Shown here: piece by piece, positions 9,079 to 16,803 of the stretch | Position numbering within the stretch: position 1 is the first letter of the stretch | Layout of the letters: each line of letters opens with the position of its first letter | NCBI RefSeq assembly: GCF_001905735.1 | Contig: NZ_LISW01000004.1 | Location: 372,001 to 436,000 of the forward strand | Source: Streptomyces sp. CB01249 | Lineage (GTDB): Bacteria; Actinomycetota; Actinomycetes; Streptomycetales; Streptomycetaceae | DNA: 64,000 bases | Direction: 5' to 3' | Notes under the pieces: model-generated | What the model was told of the DNA's origin: nothing | Databases searched by the model: none | What the model saw: the letters and a program-made list of their open reading frames with translations, nothing else | Translations under genes and position numbers: made by a program

Positions 9079-9837
9079 TCAAGCCGCCGCCCCGCTGTCG
9101 ATGACCAGGTCCGTGCCGACGACCGCTCCGGCGGCGGGCGAGGCGAGGTACAGCACCGCGGCCGCCACCTCCTCGGCCTGCGCGAGCCTCCCGAGCGGGT
9201 TCTGCGACTTCACCCGTTCCGCCCGGTCGGCCTCGGTCTCGCCCGGGTGGAGGGACATGGGCGCCTCGGATGCTCCCGGGCTGACGGCGTTGATGCGGAC
9301 GCCCTCCTGGATGTGGTCGAGCGCCGCGGCCCGGCTCAGCGCGGAGACGGCCGCCTTCGACGTGATGTAGGCGGCGGCGTTCGGTATCCGCAGGTGGGCC
9401 CCGAGGTTGGACGCGATGTTGACGATGGCGCCGCCCCCATGGGCCCGCATGTGGGCGATCTCGTGCTTCATCGCCAGCCAGACGCCGGTGACGTTGGTCT
9501 GCAGTACCGCGTCCCAGTCCTCTTCGCTCACGTCCGCCACCGGGCCGGAACCTCGGAGAATCCCGGCGTTGTTGACCGCGATGTGGAGCCCGCCGAAGCG
9601 GTCCACGCTCTCTTCGACCAGGCGCCGGACCTGCTCCGAGTCGGTGACGTCGGCGACGACCGCGGCGGCCGTGCCCCCGCTCACCTCGATGAGCCGCACC
9701 GTCTCGTCCAGGGATGCCCGGGTGCGCCCCGCGACCACCACCGACGCGCCTTCGGCGGCGAAGGCGAGCGCGGTGGCACGGCCGAGGCCGGAGCCGGCGC
9801 CCGTGACGAGAACAGACCTGCCGATGAAGCGGTTCAC
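9079..9837 (-). CDS. SDR family NAD(P)-dependent oxidoreductase
   Basis: This 252-residue classical short-chain dehydrogenase has the cofactor motif TGAGSGLG near the N terminus, NNAG, the catalytic Ser region NIAS and the YxxxK pair in AAYITSKAA. The C terminus VVGTDLVIDSGAAA is the usual end of the fold. The substrate is unknown. I take the GTG at 9837 because AGAGGAG sits 8 bases upstream. A GTG at 9843 has too short a spacing, and a much longer upstream extension overlaps the tetR gene. It is probably controlled by the adjacent TetR regulator. Confidence 0.9.
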   Translation of the reverse strand: MNRFIGRSVLVTGAGSGLGRATALAFAAEGASVVVAGRTRASLDETVRLIEVSGGTAAAVVADVTDSEQVRRLVEESVDRFGGLHIAVNNAGILRGSGPVADVSEEDWDAVLQTNVTGVWLAMKHEIAHMRAHGGGAIVNIASNLGAHLRIPNAAAYITSKAAVSALSRAAALDHIQEGVRINAVSPGASEAPMSLHPGETEADRAERVKSQNPLGRLAQAEEVAAAVLYLASPAAGAVVGTDLVIDSGAAA

Positions 9838-9888
9838 TTCCACAACTCCTCTGTAGGGGGTCGGCCGGGCTGCCGGCGAACCCATTAA

Positions 9889-9906
9889 ATGGACCGATCG
9901 TTCCAT
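9889..9906. promoter_or_regulatory. putative TetR operator upstream of the SDR gene
   Basis: This 18-base near-perfect palindrome, ATGGACCGATCGTTCCAT (16 of 18 positions symmetric), lies about 50 bases before the SDR start. It shares its core (ACGATCGGTCC, reading the other strand) with a site in front of the tetR gene at 10624-10641. Confidence 0.7.
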
Positions 9907-10018
9907 TATTTGGTCGTGCGAGATTGCGTCCGGCCCACCTCGGCCGGAGTGCCAGGCCGTTCGGAACAGGGGTAGGGGTAGGGGCGGAGGCGGGGCCCGG
10001 TCCGGTCGGCGGCCGGGG

Positions 10019-10603
10019 TCAGTCGAGCAGTGACAGGGCCTGCTCGGCGGCCTCCCGTACGCGGGAGGGATCGCTGGACGCCTTGCCGACGACCCGTATG
10101 CCTTGGAGCAGGACGAGCAGCAGGCGGGCCAGTGCACGCGGGTCGCGGTCCTCCGGCAACTCGCCCTGAGCCTGGGCCCGTACGAGCGCGGAGTGCAGCG
10201 GGGTTTCGAGGTGCTCCCAGCTGATCTCCACCCGGCGGGCCGCCGCCGTGTCATGCGGTGCCAGCTCGGAAGCGGTGTTGGTGATGAGGCACCCGTGCAG
10301 CCGCGCCTCCAGTGATGTGGCCTCCTCGGCGAAGCGGCGCACCACGGTCCGGACGGCGGGCAGGGCCGGCCCCGGCTGGGACAGTTCCGCGAGAAGGAGC
10401 GGATCGCGCCCCTCCGCGTAACGGTCCAACGCCTTCAGGAACAGCTCGTGCTTGTTGCCGAAGGTGGCGTAGATGCTGGCCCGGCCGATGCCGAGATGTT
10501 CGACGAGGTCGGCCATCGACGTCGCTTCGTAGCCGCGCTGCCAGAACAGCTCAAGGGCCGCCTGCAGCGCGGCCTCGGGATCGAATTCCTTGGTCCTGGC
10601 CAC
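10019..10603 (-). CDS. TetR/AcrR family transcriptional regulator
   Basis: This 194-residue protein has an N-terminal TetR helix-turn-helix (ALELFWQRGYEATSMADLVEHLGIGRASIYATFGNKHELF) and an all-helical ligand domain resembling the TetR_C group in which Cys105 (HGCLITNTA) is conserved. It probably represses itself and the SDR gene downstream on the same strand, as both promoters carry the same palindrome. The inducing ligand is unknown. Confidence 0.92.
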   Translation of the reverse strand: MARTKEFDPEAALQAALELFWQRGYEATSMADLVEHLGIGRASIYATFGNKHELFLKALDRYAEGRDPLLLAELSQPGPALPAVRTVVRRFAEEATSLEARLHGCLITNTASELAPHDTAAARRVEISWEHLETPLHSALVRAQAQGELPEDRDPRALARLLLVLLQGIRVVGKASSDPSRVREAAEQALSLLD

Positions 10604-10623
10604 ATCGAAGAGCGTAGGCGTTT

Positions 10624-10641
10624 CTGGAACGATCGGTCAAT
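10624..10641. promoter_or_regulatory. putative TetR operator upstream of the tetR gene
   Basis: CTGGAACGATCGGTCAAT matches the symmetric consensus ATGGAACGATCGGTCCAT at 16 of 18 positions. It lies 20 bases before the tetR start. The same element recurs at 9889-9906 before the SDR gene. Confidence 0.7.
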
Positions 10642-10794
10642 TACCTCGTTCGGGTGATCGCCGACTCGGGCGGTCCGCCTTCACGATTCTCCGTATCACC
10701 ATCACGGATTCATCACTTACGGAGGACCTGGCTCCCCTTGCCCCGGAGTGACGGATACGGTCATGCCTCCACTAATCGCACCTTGGGGGGACGA

Positions 10795-11577
10795 ATGAAC
10801 TGGAACAACAACACCCAGCAGCCCTGGGGCCCGGCCCCGCAGAAGCCGTCCGGATCGGCTCCGGGCCTGCCGGCCTGGGCACGCAAGCGCGTCGTCGTTC
10901 CGGCGGCGGTCGGCCTGTTCGTCGCCGGAGCCGTCGCGGGGAGCGCCGGCGGCAGCTCCACGGAGAACGTCAACAGCGCGACGCCCGCGCCCGTCGCGAC
11001 GGTCACCGTGACGGCGTCGCCGAAGGCCGGTGCGCCTGCCGACGCCGAGCCGCCCGCGCCGAAGGGCACGACCCGGCCGGCCGACGACGAGGCCGAAGCG
11101 GAGGTCTCCGTACCGGACTTCGTCGGCATGGGGCTCCAGTCCGCGCAGGACGCGGCCCAGGCCAAGGGCTTCTACACCCTGACCTCGCACGACAGCGCGG
11201 GCCGGGACCGGATGCAGGTGTTCGACCGGAACTGGAAGGTCTGCTCCCAGAACGTGGCGGCGGGCAAGCCGGTCGCCACGACGACCGAGTTGGACTTCGG
11301 CGCCGTGAAGACGGAGGAGAGCTGCCCGGCCAAGGACAAGAAGCCGCCGAAGGTGGTGGGTGGCCGGATGCCCGACCTCGCGGGCAAGTCCGTGAACACC
11401 GCGCGCGCCGCGCTCGACTCCGGGACCTCGCTCACGGTGAAGGACGCCGCGGAGGACCGCATGGTGCTGCTGGAGAGCAACTGGAAGGTCTGCACCCAGG
11501 TGCCCGCGGCGGGCGCGAAGCTGAACGGACAGCCGGTCGAGATCACGGCGGTGAAGTTCGAGGAGAGCTGCCCCTAG
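10795..11577 (+). CDS. membrane-anchored protein with two PASTA-like repeats
   Basis: This 260-residue protein has a short polar Asn/Gln/Pro-rich N terminus, one hydrophobic segment (about 32-50), a Pro/Ala-rich stalk (60-100) and two PASTA-like repeats at about 104-178 and 188-260. Each repeat contains P-D-[FL]-x-G at its start, a shared NWKVC motif and an EESCP end, giving four cysteines (150, 177, 233, 259) that could form one disulphide per repeat. PASTA domains bind peptidoglycan or beta-lactams in Ser/Thr kinases and PBPs. Here there is no catalytic domain, so it is likely a cell-surface binding protein. ATG 10795 follows a GGGGGG-ACGA ribosome site. Confidence 0.85.
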   Translation: MNWNNNTQQPWGPAPQKPSGSAPGLPAWARKRVVVPAAVGLFVAGAVAGSAGGSSTENVNSATPAPVATVTVTASPKAGAPADAEPPAPKGTTRPADDEAEAEVSVPDFVGMGLQSAQDAAQAKGFYTLTSHDSAGRDRMQVFDRNWKVCSQNVAAGKPVATTTELDFGAVKTEESCPAKDKKPPKVVGGRMPDLAGKSVNTARAALDSGTSLTVKDAAEDRMVLLESNWKVCTQVPAAGAKLNGQPVEITAVKFEESCP

Positions 11578-11655
11578 CTTCCCCTAGCCGCCCGCAGGGG
11601 CGCGGGCCGCCCGGCTCCGTCAGGTGCGGCCGATGTCGAGCGCGAGTGAGGGTCA

Positions 11656-12003
11656 TCAACTCGACGCCTCCAGCGCATCGGCCCGTTCCGTGAGCCCGGT
11701 GGCCACGTCGTCCCAGTCGGGGCCGTGCAGCCAGAGGTTCTGAGCCGCCTCCCGCAGGAGCGCCGGTTCGTCCGGCCGCTGCAACAGCACAAGCCGGTAC
11801 GCCAGGTTGCGTACCCACACGGGCAGATAGCCGTCCACGATGTTCGGGGCCAGTGCGCGCAGCATGGCGAGGATGGCGCCCGCGTCGGCGAACGTCAGCT
11901 CCTCGACGAAGTAATGCTCGCGGTGTTCAAGCCCGCATACGGGGGTGGGCCCGTACTCGTCCCCGTACAGGCATCGCGCATGTGCCGTCAGGCTGCTGTG
12001 CAT
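11656..12003 (-). CDS. conserved hypothetical protein
   Basis: This 115-residue protein begins MHSSLTAHARCLYGDEYGPTPVCGLEHREHYF. It is mostly helical, with no signal or membrane segment. Two cysteines (in ARCLYGDE and TPVCGLEH) and the histidines near the N terminus are notable. I do not recognise a family. I preferred the ATG at 12003 over an upstream in-frame ATG at 12066, which would run into the end of the GPP34-family gene. Coding bias supports a real gene. Confidence 0.65.
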   Translation of the reverse strand: MHSSLTAHARCLYGDEYGPTPVCGLEHREHYFVEELTFADAGAILAMLRALAPNIVDGYLPVWVRNLAYRLVLLQRPDEPALLREAAQNLWLHGPDWDDVATGLTERADALEASS

Positions 12004-12037
12004 GGACGCGAGGGTACGACGCGCACCGCGCCCGCCC

Positions 12038-12781
12038 TCAGTCCCCGCCCCCGTCGCCGCCGTCACCGTCGAAGATCCAGCTCAGCGGATTCCAGCCCGG
12101 GCCCGTGCTCTCGGGCAGCGACTCGCCGCCGCGTGTCCGCCCCGGCGTGCCCTCCCGCTCGCGGATCAGTTCCCGTACGGTCCGCGCTATGGGGTCCCGC
12201 CCGGCGGAGGCCGTCACCTCGCTGCGCGGCTGGAACAACTCGTCCCCCGGCAGTACGTTTCCGGCCAGCCCGGTCGCCCCGACGAGCGCGGCCAGCAGCC
12301 GGGCGCGCTCGTCGCCGGTCGCTCCGTTCCCCACAGCGGACACCCGCTCGCGCGCGGGCGACGTCCGGTCGTCCGGCCCCACGAGGTGGCGGCGCTGCGC
12401 GATGACCCCCAGGGTCCGGGTGCGCTCCTCGCGCAGCGCCCCGCGCGCGACGAGCCGGTGGCGCCACACCTCGTCCGTCCTGCCCGCACTGGTCTTCACG
12501 CCCGCGGTATCGCGCACCCACCGCTGAAGCTTGTGCCCCTTGCGACGCCCGGCGACCCCGGCCAGCGCCGCATCGAGAAACGAGTCCCCGATCCCCGGCG
12601 CACCGGACGCGACAATCTTCCCGTCCCGCACCTCGACCCGCCCGGCCAGCACCAACTCGGCGGCAACGGCCCCCGCGATCCCGAGCCGCAGAGCGTGCGT
12701 CCGGCACACGACCCGCCCCTCGACGGGATCGTGCGCAAGCAGCAACAACTCCTCGGGAAGCGTGAAGTGCGGTACGAACAC
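12038..12781 (-). CDS. GPP34 (Golgi phosphoprotein 3-like) family protein
   Basis: This 247-residue protein starts FVPHFTLPEELLLLAHDPVEGR and contains LRLGIAGAVAAELVLAGRVEVRDGKI and the RRKGHKLQRWV region. This pattern is characteristic of the GPP34/GOLPH3 family, which is abundant in Streptomyces. The eukaryotic relative binds phosphatidylinositol-4-phosphate on Golgi membranes; the bacterial function is not established. The C-terminal tail is Gly/Asp-rich (DGDGGDGGGD). The start appears to be a GTG at 12781. Confidence 0.8.
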   Translation of the reverse strand: MFVPHFTLPEELLLLAHDPVEGRVVCRTHALRLGIAGAVAAELVLAGRVEVRDGKIVASGAPGIGDSFLDAALAGVAGRRKGHKLQRWVRDTAGVKTSAGRTDEVWRHRLVARGALREERTRTLGVIAQRRHLVGPDDRTSPARERVSAVGNGATGDERARLLAALVGATGLAGNVLPGDELFQPRSEVTASAGRDPIARTVRELIREREGTPGRTRGGESLPESTGPGWNPLSWIFDGDGGDGGGD

Positions 12782-12885
12782 GACGACATGACCCCCAGCC
12801 CGCTAAGAACAACGGGGTCATGTTCGCACGCGCTCGCGAATCGGAGTCAGCGGCAGGGCGCGACGCGCCCCTGCCTGAAGGCCCT

Positions 12886-14283
12886 TCAGCTGGTGAAGTA
12901 GCCGGCGTCGAGACCGACCCAGCCGGTGATCAGGCGCTCATCGAAGAGCAGCAACGAACCGTTGCTGAGTACCTCCCAGCGGACGGTGAGGGGCCCGGAC
13001 ACCCCGGAACCCGTGACCTGTCCGATCAGGCCCTGGGTGCGGTTGGGGCGGATGTGCGGCGGGAGAATGAGGACCGTCTCCCCGCTGGTCCACGGACCGC
13101 CGTCGGTGCGTGAAAGCCGAAGGTGGAGGTCGACGCGATTGCCGACCTGGCGGTACTGAGGGGTGTAGGTGCTGTTGACCGGGGTGTAGAGCTTCGGGTG
13201 GTCCAGGTTGGTCCACGGAACGTGGTCGCCGGTGCCATCGGTGGTGGCTGTGATGCCGAAGAGAGTCATGAGACGCGGTCCTGGTTCTCGGGTGGCGAAG
13301 CCGAAGACGAGCTGCGGCCCGTCAGGCGTCCGGCGAACGGTGATGGCTTCGGTCTCGCGGTGGGAGAGGCCGAGCGCGGTGGTGTTGAAGCGTCGCTCGA
13401 TCAGGTGCCCGGTGGTGATGTCGTAGACGTTCCACCAGGAATTGCCGGGAAGCGGATTGGCAGCGCTGTAGGGGTTGCCCTCGTTCTGATAGAGGAGGTC
13501 TCCGTACAGGCACCATGACTGAGTGCGATACATGGGCGGGAAGCGGTACAGCGGGGTAAAGCTGCGCCGCTTGAAGGCTTCGAGGTCGTAGACGAGGTAC
13601 TCCTCGGCGTCGAGCACCTTCTGACGCACGGCGATGCGGCCGTGTTCGAGGTCCAGGGCCGGGGTGACGTGTGAGGCTCCCGGGGTGGGATCGAACACCT
13701 CGATGTCGGCGCTTCCCGCGTCCACGATGGCGTCGGGGGTGAAGGCGACACGGCCGACGCGCTTGCCGTAGGCGAAACCGCCGCCGGCGACGGGATCCGC
13801 GTCGGTCTCCAGCCAGAGCCAGGCCCGGCCGTCCACATGCTCGACGCCGAGCCCGCCACCGTGGCCGACGCCTCGCAGATACATGACGGCGCGGACGGTT
13901 CCGTCGGGAGCGACCTCGTTGACGCACAGATCACCCCGCCGGTCGCGCTCGCTGACGGGCACGGGAGCGGGCTCGTCGGCGAGTTGGCGCCCGTTGCTGA
14001 GGATCTGCGTCACGTACGCCAGACCGGTCACCGGATCAAAGGCGACCTGCTGATGCACCTTGCCCTGGGCCAGCCGGATCTCGCCACCGAACAGATCGAC
14101 GGGCTCGGCCGTGAGGTCGAACCTGTTCCGGGCGTTCAGGGCGGCTTGCGTCGGCTGCGCAGTGGCGGTTCCGGCAGCGAGCACGATCTGCTCGGGTGCC
14201 CGGGTGGTGCCGAGGGGTGCGAGCACCGGGGCAGCGGCAGCCGCGGTCGCGGCGGTCAGGAGGGTCCGGCGGGTCAGCGACAT
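12886..14283 (-). CDS. Tat-exported beta-propeller protein, TagC / phage P68 receptor-binding-like
   Basis: This 465-residue protein has a twin-arginine signal (LTRRTLLTAATAAAAAPVLAP) and repeated beta-rich blades: FDLTAEPVDLFGGEIRLAQGKVHQQVAFDP, a GHGGGLGVEHVDGRAWLWLETD stretch and a QSWCLYGDLLYQNEG stretch. This resembles the beta-propeller found in the TagC/P68 receptor-binding family, often annotated as phage baseplate or teichoic-acid protein C. Such domains bind cell-surface glycopolymers. The family call is by pattern and moderately sure; the Tat export is clearer. No phage genes are nearby, so a cellular wall-associated role is more likely than a prophage remnant. Confidence 0.65.
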   Translation of the reverse strand: MSLTRRTLLTAATAAAAAPVLAPLGTTRAPEQIVLAAGTATAQPTQAALNARNRFDLTAEPVDLFGGEIRLAQGKVHQQVAFDPVTGLAYVTQILSNGRQLADEPAPVPVSERDRRGDLCVNEVAPDGTVRAVMYLRGVGHGGGLGVEHVDGRAWLWLETDADPVAGGGFAYGKRVGRVAFTPDAIVDAGSADIEVFDPTPGASHVTPALDLEHGRIAVRQKVLDAEEYLVYDLEAFKRRSFTPLYRFPPMYRTQSWCLYGDLLYQNEGNPYSAANPLPGNSWWNVYDITTGHLIERRFNTTALGLSHRETEAITVRRTPDGPQLVFGFATREPGPRLMTLFGITATTDGTGDHVPWTNLDHPKLYTPVNSTYTPQYRQVGNRVDLHLRLSRTDGGPWTSGETVLILPPHIRPNRTQGLIGQVTGSGVSGPLTVRWEVLSNGSLLLFDERLITGWVGLDAGYFTS

Positions 14284-14522
14284 GACCGGCCGGCTTCACT
14301 GCCCGACTGCGCGGGTCTGACGGATGCGGCGTGTCCCGTGCGGCATATGGGCATGGACGCGCCCCCTTCCAAGATCGTCGTCCAAATGGTGCCCAATCCT
14401 CGCACGCACCCGGGAGCCCGTCGGAGGGAGTGCGGGGACCATGGAGGGGGTGTCAGGGCATACGCAACAAGAGGGCGACGGGCGGGGCGCCCCGGCGGGC
14501 GCCCGCGAGGCCCGACGCCGCT

Positions 14523-14861
14523 TCAGTCCTCGCGCGGCGGCTCCGCCGACTCCCTCGCGCGGCGGTACTCGGCGTTGATGCGCTGCGCCTCTTCCAGCTG
14601 GTCTTCCAGTACGACGATGCGGCAGGCGGCCTCGATGGGCGTGCCCTGGTCGACCAGTTCGCGGGCGCGGGCGGCGATGCGCAGCTGGTAGCGGGAGTAG
14701 CGGCGGTGGCCGCCCTCCGAACGCAGTGGGGTGATCAGACGGGCTTCACCGATGGCGCGGAGGAAGCCTTGGCTCGTGCCGAGCATCTCGGCGGCCCGGC
14801 CCATCGTGTAGGCGGGGTAGTCGTCATCGTCAAGACGGCCGTACGAGTCGTCTGCTGTCAC
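14523..14861 (-). CDS. MerR-like helix-turn-helix regulator
   Basis: This 112-residue protein has a MerR-type DNA-binding domain: YTMGRAAEMLGTSQGFLRAIGEARLITPLRSEGGHRRYSRYQLRIAARARELV, followed by a short coiled-coil tail (VLEDQLEEAQRINAEYRRARE). There is no effector domain, so it is at the short end of the family. GTG at 14861 is preceded by GAGAGG at suitable spacing. Related genes are common in Streptomyces. The targets are unknown; the cold-shock genes a few kb away are only neighbours. Confidence 0.88.
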   Translation of the reverse strand: MTADDSYGRLDDDDYPAYTMGRAAEMLGTSQGFLRAIGEARLITPLRSEGGHRRYSRYQLRIAARARELVDQGTPIEAACRIVVLEDQLEEAQRINAEYRRARESAEPPRED

Positions 14862-15447
14862 TTGCACCTCTCTTGTGGAACGCACGGAACGCGTTGAGGG
14901 GCCTTGGCGCCGAATGGCACCAAGGCCCCGAAGGAACTACTACACCACCTGCCGGCCCAGACACGGCACCGGCCGTCTGTATCCGCGGCTCCGACCTGGC
15001 TGCTGTCGGGGGCGCGGGGATCGCGGTTGCTTGACCGGAGACCACCTCACTATCGATGTCCTGCGGTACCCGGGCGGGCCGAAGACTCCGCCCCGGGCGA
15101 TCCTGATGGCGCGGGCTCCTCCTTCTTCTCTCGATGATCAACTTCTCACCAGCGGGTACTGCGTACTGCGTGCACGGGCGCCGTGACTGTCATGTCGACG
15201 GTCCCGCTCCGGCGGCCCCTCGCTGCGGGCCACCCGGTCCGGCGGTCAGTCCCGTCGCCGTCACAACAACCCTGGCTTCGAAACTCCACCGCCGCACCGT
15301 CCTGCGACTGCGTCCTCAACCGGCAGTCCGTCTCTGCCGGGTATCACTGTCTCTCTGGGTTACGAGAGAAACCTTAGGCGTGCCATCGCCCAATGTCTAC
15401 TGCGGCCACCATAGATTTTCGGGTTCACTCCAAGGAGGTAATCGACC
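14862..15447. other. long gene-poor stretch between the MerR-like gene and the GvpU-like gene
   Basis: About 590 bases have no convincing coding sequence on either strand. It holds one strong hairpin at 14898-14929 (GGGGCCTTGG pairing with CCAAGGCCCC, short internal stem, GAAT loop), which could be a terminator or leader structure, and a weaker TCTCTC/GAGAGA hairpin near 15350. Codon bias of the open frames here is poor. It probably contains the divergent promoters. Confidence 0.5.
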
Positions 15448-15525
15448 GTGCCCGAGGCGTCCGCCATCCCCTGGCCGACCGCCCTGTCCGAGGGGCCAGG
15501 GGACGACGGGGCGTCCCGTGCATAA
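15448..15525 (+). CDS. possible 25-residue leader peptide with ideal ribosome site
   Basis: GTG at 15448 is preceded by AAGGAGGT (15433-15440), a near-perfect anti-16S match, at 7-base spacing. The frame reads VPEASAIPWPTALSEGPGDD and ends at TAA 15523-15525, 11 bases before the GvpU-like gene, whose own ribosome site is weak. It may be a translated leader that couples translation to the next gene, or the element may belong to the leader RNA only. There is no homology evidence. Confidence 0.4.
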   Translation: MPEASAIPWPTALSEGPGDDGASRA

Positions 15526-15536
15526 GATTCGCTCTC

Positions 15537-15896
15537 ATGTCGAAGCCTGACGAGCTGCTCGTTGACGTCGCCACGCTGGTGGAGTCCGGGCACAGCAACC
15601 AGATGTCCCTGACCGTGGTCGCCGGTGGTGCCGTCATCACCGGCCGCCTGGCGCCCGAAGCCGTGTGGCGGCAGCGGGTGTCGGAGGTCCTGACGGACTC
15701 GGCCCGCCTGGGCGAGTTCTCCGCCATGTTCACCACCGCGGCTGGGAGGGAGGGGCCGCCCGCGTATCTGCACTTCCACATGGCGCGGATCCTCCAGGGC
15801 ACGGTGGGGATCCCGGAGACGGGCGGGATGTACCGCGTCGCGATCGAGGACGTCAGCGCCTGGACCATGGGCGACTTCACGTACTCCGAGCACTGA
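15537..15896 (+). CDS. GvpU-like gas-vesicle accessory protein (orphan)
   Basis: This 119-residue protein reads DELLVDVATLVESGHSNQMSLTVV, GGAVITGRLAPEAVWRQRVSEVL, LHFHMARILQG and YRVAIEDVSAWTMGDF. From memory this parallels Bacillus megaterium GvpU, including the SGxS.xxSLxVxGxVISG start and the final IxxVxGxxxG region. GvpU modulates gas-vesicle clustering and gene expression in Bacillus. No gvpA or other gas-vesicle structural gene lies in this window, so this copy stands alone and may have another role. It is closely preceded by the possible leader ORF and followed by a strong terminator. Confidence 0.6.
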   Translation: MSKPDELLVDVATLVESGHSNQMSLTVVAGGAVITGRLAPEAVWRQRVSEVLTDSARLGEFSAMFTTAAGREGPPAYLHFHMARILQGTVGIPETGGMYRVAIEDVSAWTMGDFTYSEH

Positions 15897-15925
15897 CGTC
15901 CGCGCGGACGGAACCACCGTTACGC

Positions 15926-15962
15926 GGAAGGGCCCGACCGGTACGCACCGGTCGGGCCCTTC
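15926..15962 (+). terminator. intrinsic-type terminator after the GvpU-like gene
   Basis: A long GC-rich inverted repeat, AAGGGCCCGACCGGT pairing with ACCGGTCGGGCCCTT around a short loop, lies 30 bases after the stop codon and ends in TT-CC. Confidence 0.85.
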
Positions 15963-16042
15963 CGACTGCTCAGGTTTCGGCTCGCGCGTCCCGTCGGCCG
16001 GGCGGGGAGCAGCGGGCACCCGGCCCGCCGCGCGTCAGGCGG

Positions 16043-16354
16043 TCAGACGGTCACCGGACTGCCGAGCATCGCGGAGGCGTGCTGGAGCGGGCTGACGGCC
16101 GGGACGGGCGCGGCGGCCCGGGGAGTGCTGTGGCAGGTGAAGCCGAGCTTGGCCATCGCCCGGAGGACTTCGTCGCCACTGAAGTCGCGGCGGTCCTGGC
16201 GGGTGATGACCTCACCGACCTGCTTGACGGGATAGGCGCGGCGGCCGATGGTCACGGAGTCCCCGACGACCTCCTCGGGCTTGACGCCCTTCAAGGAGTC
16301 CAGGACACCGCTCTTGCTGAGCTCGAACGGGAAGCGGGCGATGACACAGCGCAC
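16043..16354 (-). CDS. small conserved protein next to the helicase/cold-shock island
   Basis: This 103-residue protein with a GTG start behind GAGG reads VRCVIARFPFELSKSGVLDSLKG, then VTIGRRAYPVKQVGEVITRQDRRDFSGDEVLRAMAKLGFTC. It has no membrane segment. I recall close relatives in many streptomycetes in the same neighbourhood (single-CBS-like gene, DEAD-box helicase, cold-shock protein) but no assigned function. The strict neighbourhood suggests a link to RNA metabolism in the cold, which is inference. Confidence 0.75.
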   Translation of the reverse strand: MRCVIARFPFELSKSGVLDSLKGVKPEEVVGDSVTIGRRAYPVKQVGEVITRQDRRDFSGDEVLRAMAKLGFTCHSTPRAAAPVPAVSPLQHASAMLGSPVTV

Positions 16355-16403
16355 GATGCCTCACAGGGGGAAAAGGGGGGGATGGTTCCGCGGGGGAGAC
16401 GCT

Positions 16404-16760
16404 TCAGAGGGCCGGGGCGACGGCGGAGGCCCGTCGGCGCATGGTCTGCGCGGCCGTCACGGCCGCCGATGCGTCCGGGCCCCGCTCGCCGAGAATGTCG
16501 CGCAGCTGGACCCGGTCCGAGTAGCCGGGGCCGTCGCGGACGACGGTGAGCTGGGCTCGGGTGACCAGGGCGGTGCACAGGCCGTCGTTGTCGCAGACCC
16601 GCAGGCGTACGGTCCTGGCACTGGCCATGACGGATAGGGCCACCTCCACGGTCATGTCGTCGCCGACCTGTGGCCCGGCCGCGTCCAGGGCGTCGGGCGT
16701 CGCCCTGAGGACGGGGCCGGTGTTCACCCGGGCGGGCTGATTCTGAACCGCTGTCACCAT
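16404..16760 (-). CDS. CBS-like single-domain protein
   Basis: This 118-residue protein has a core MTVEVALSVMASARTVRLRVCDNDGLCTALVTRAQLTVVRDG...VQLRDILGE that follows the CBS pattern (AxxxM, hydrophobic strand, D-x-x-G, VTxxxL, V.L.DIL). CBS modules usually occur in pairs and bind adenosyl ligands; here only one is present, so it may dimerise. ATG 16760 has CAGGAGGCAC just upstream. It lies on the same strand as, and just downstream of, the DEAD-box helicase gene, and is probably co-transcribed. Confidence 0.7.
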   Translation of the reverse strand: MVTAVQNQPARVNTGPVLRATPDALDAAGPQVGDDMTVEVALSVMASARTVRLRVCDNDGLCTALVTRAQLTVVRDGPGYSDRVQLRDILGERGPDASAAVTAAQTMRRRASAVAPAL

Positions 16761-16803
16761 GTGCCTCCTGCGGAGATGGGCCGTCATTCGGATCACGGGA
16801 TGT

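Noticed and set aside
9079..10254. 391-codon version of the SDR protein with a long N-terminal extension
   Set aside because: The extension overlaps the tetR gene and the operator, and has no SDR similarity. A strong ribosome site supports 9837.
12886..14283. Prophage tail gene
   Set aside because: It has a Tat signal and stands alone with no integrase, capsid or lysis genes near it, so a prophage reading is not supported.
14916..15137. Small frames starting at the ATG inside the 14898-14929 hairpin
   Set aside because: Poor codon bias, no clean ribosome site and products rich in Arg/Pro/Cys. More likely a structured leader than a gene.
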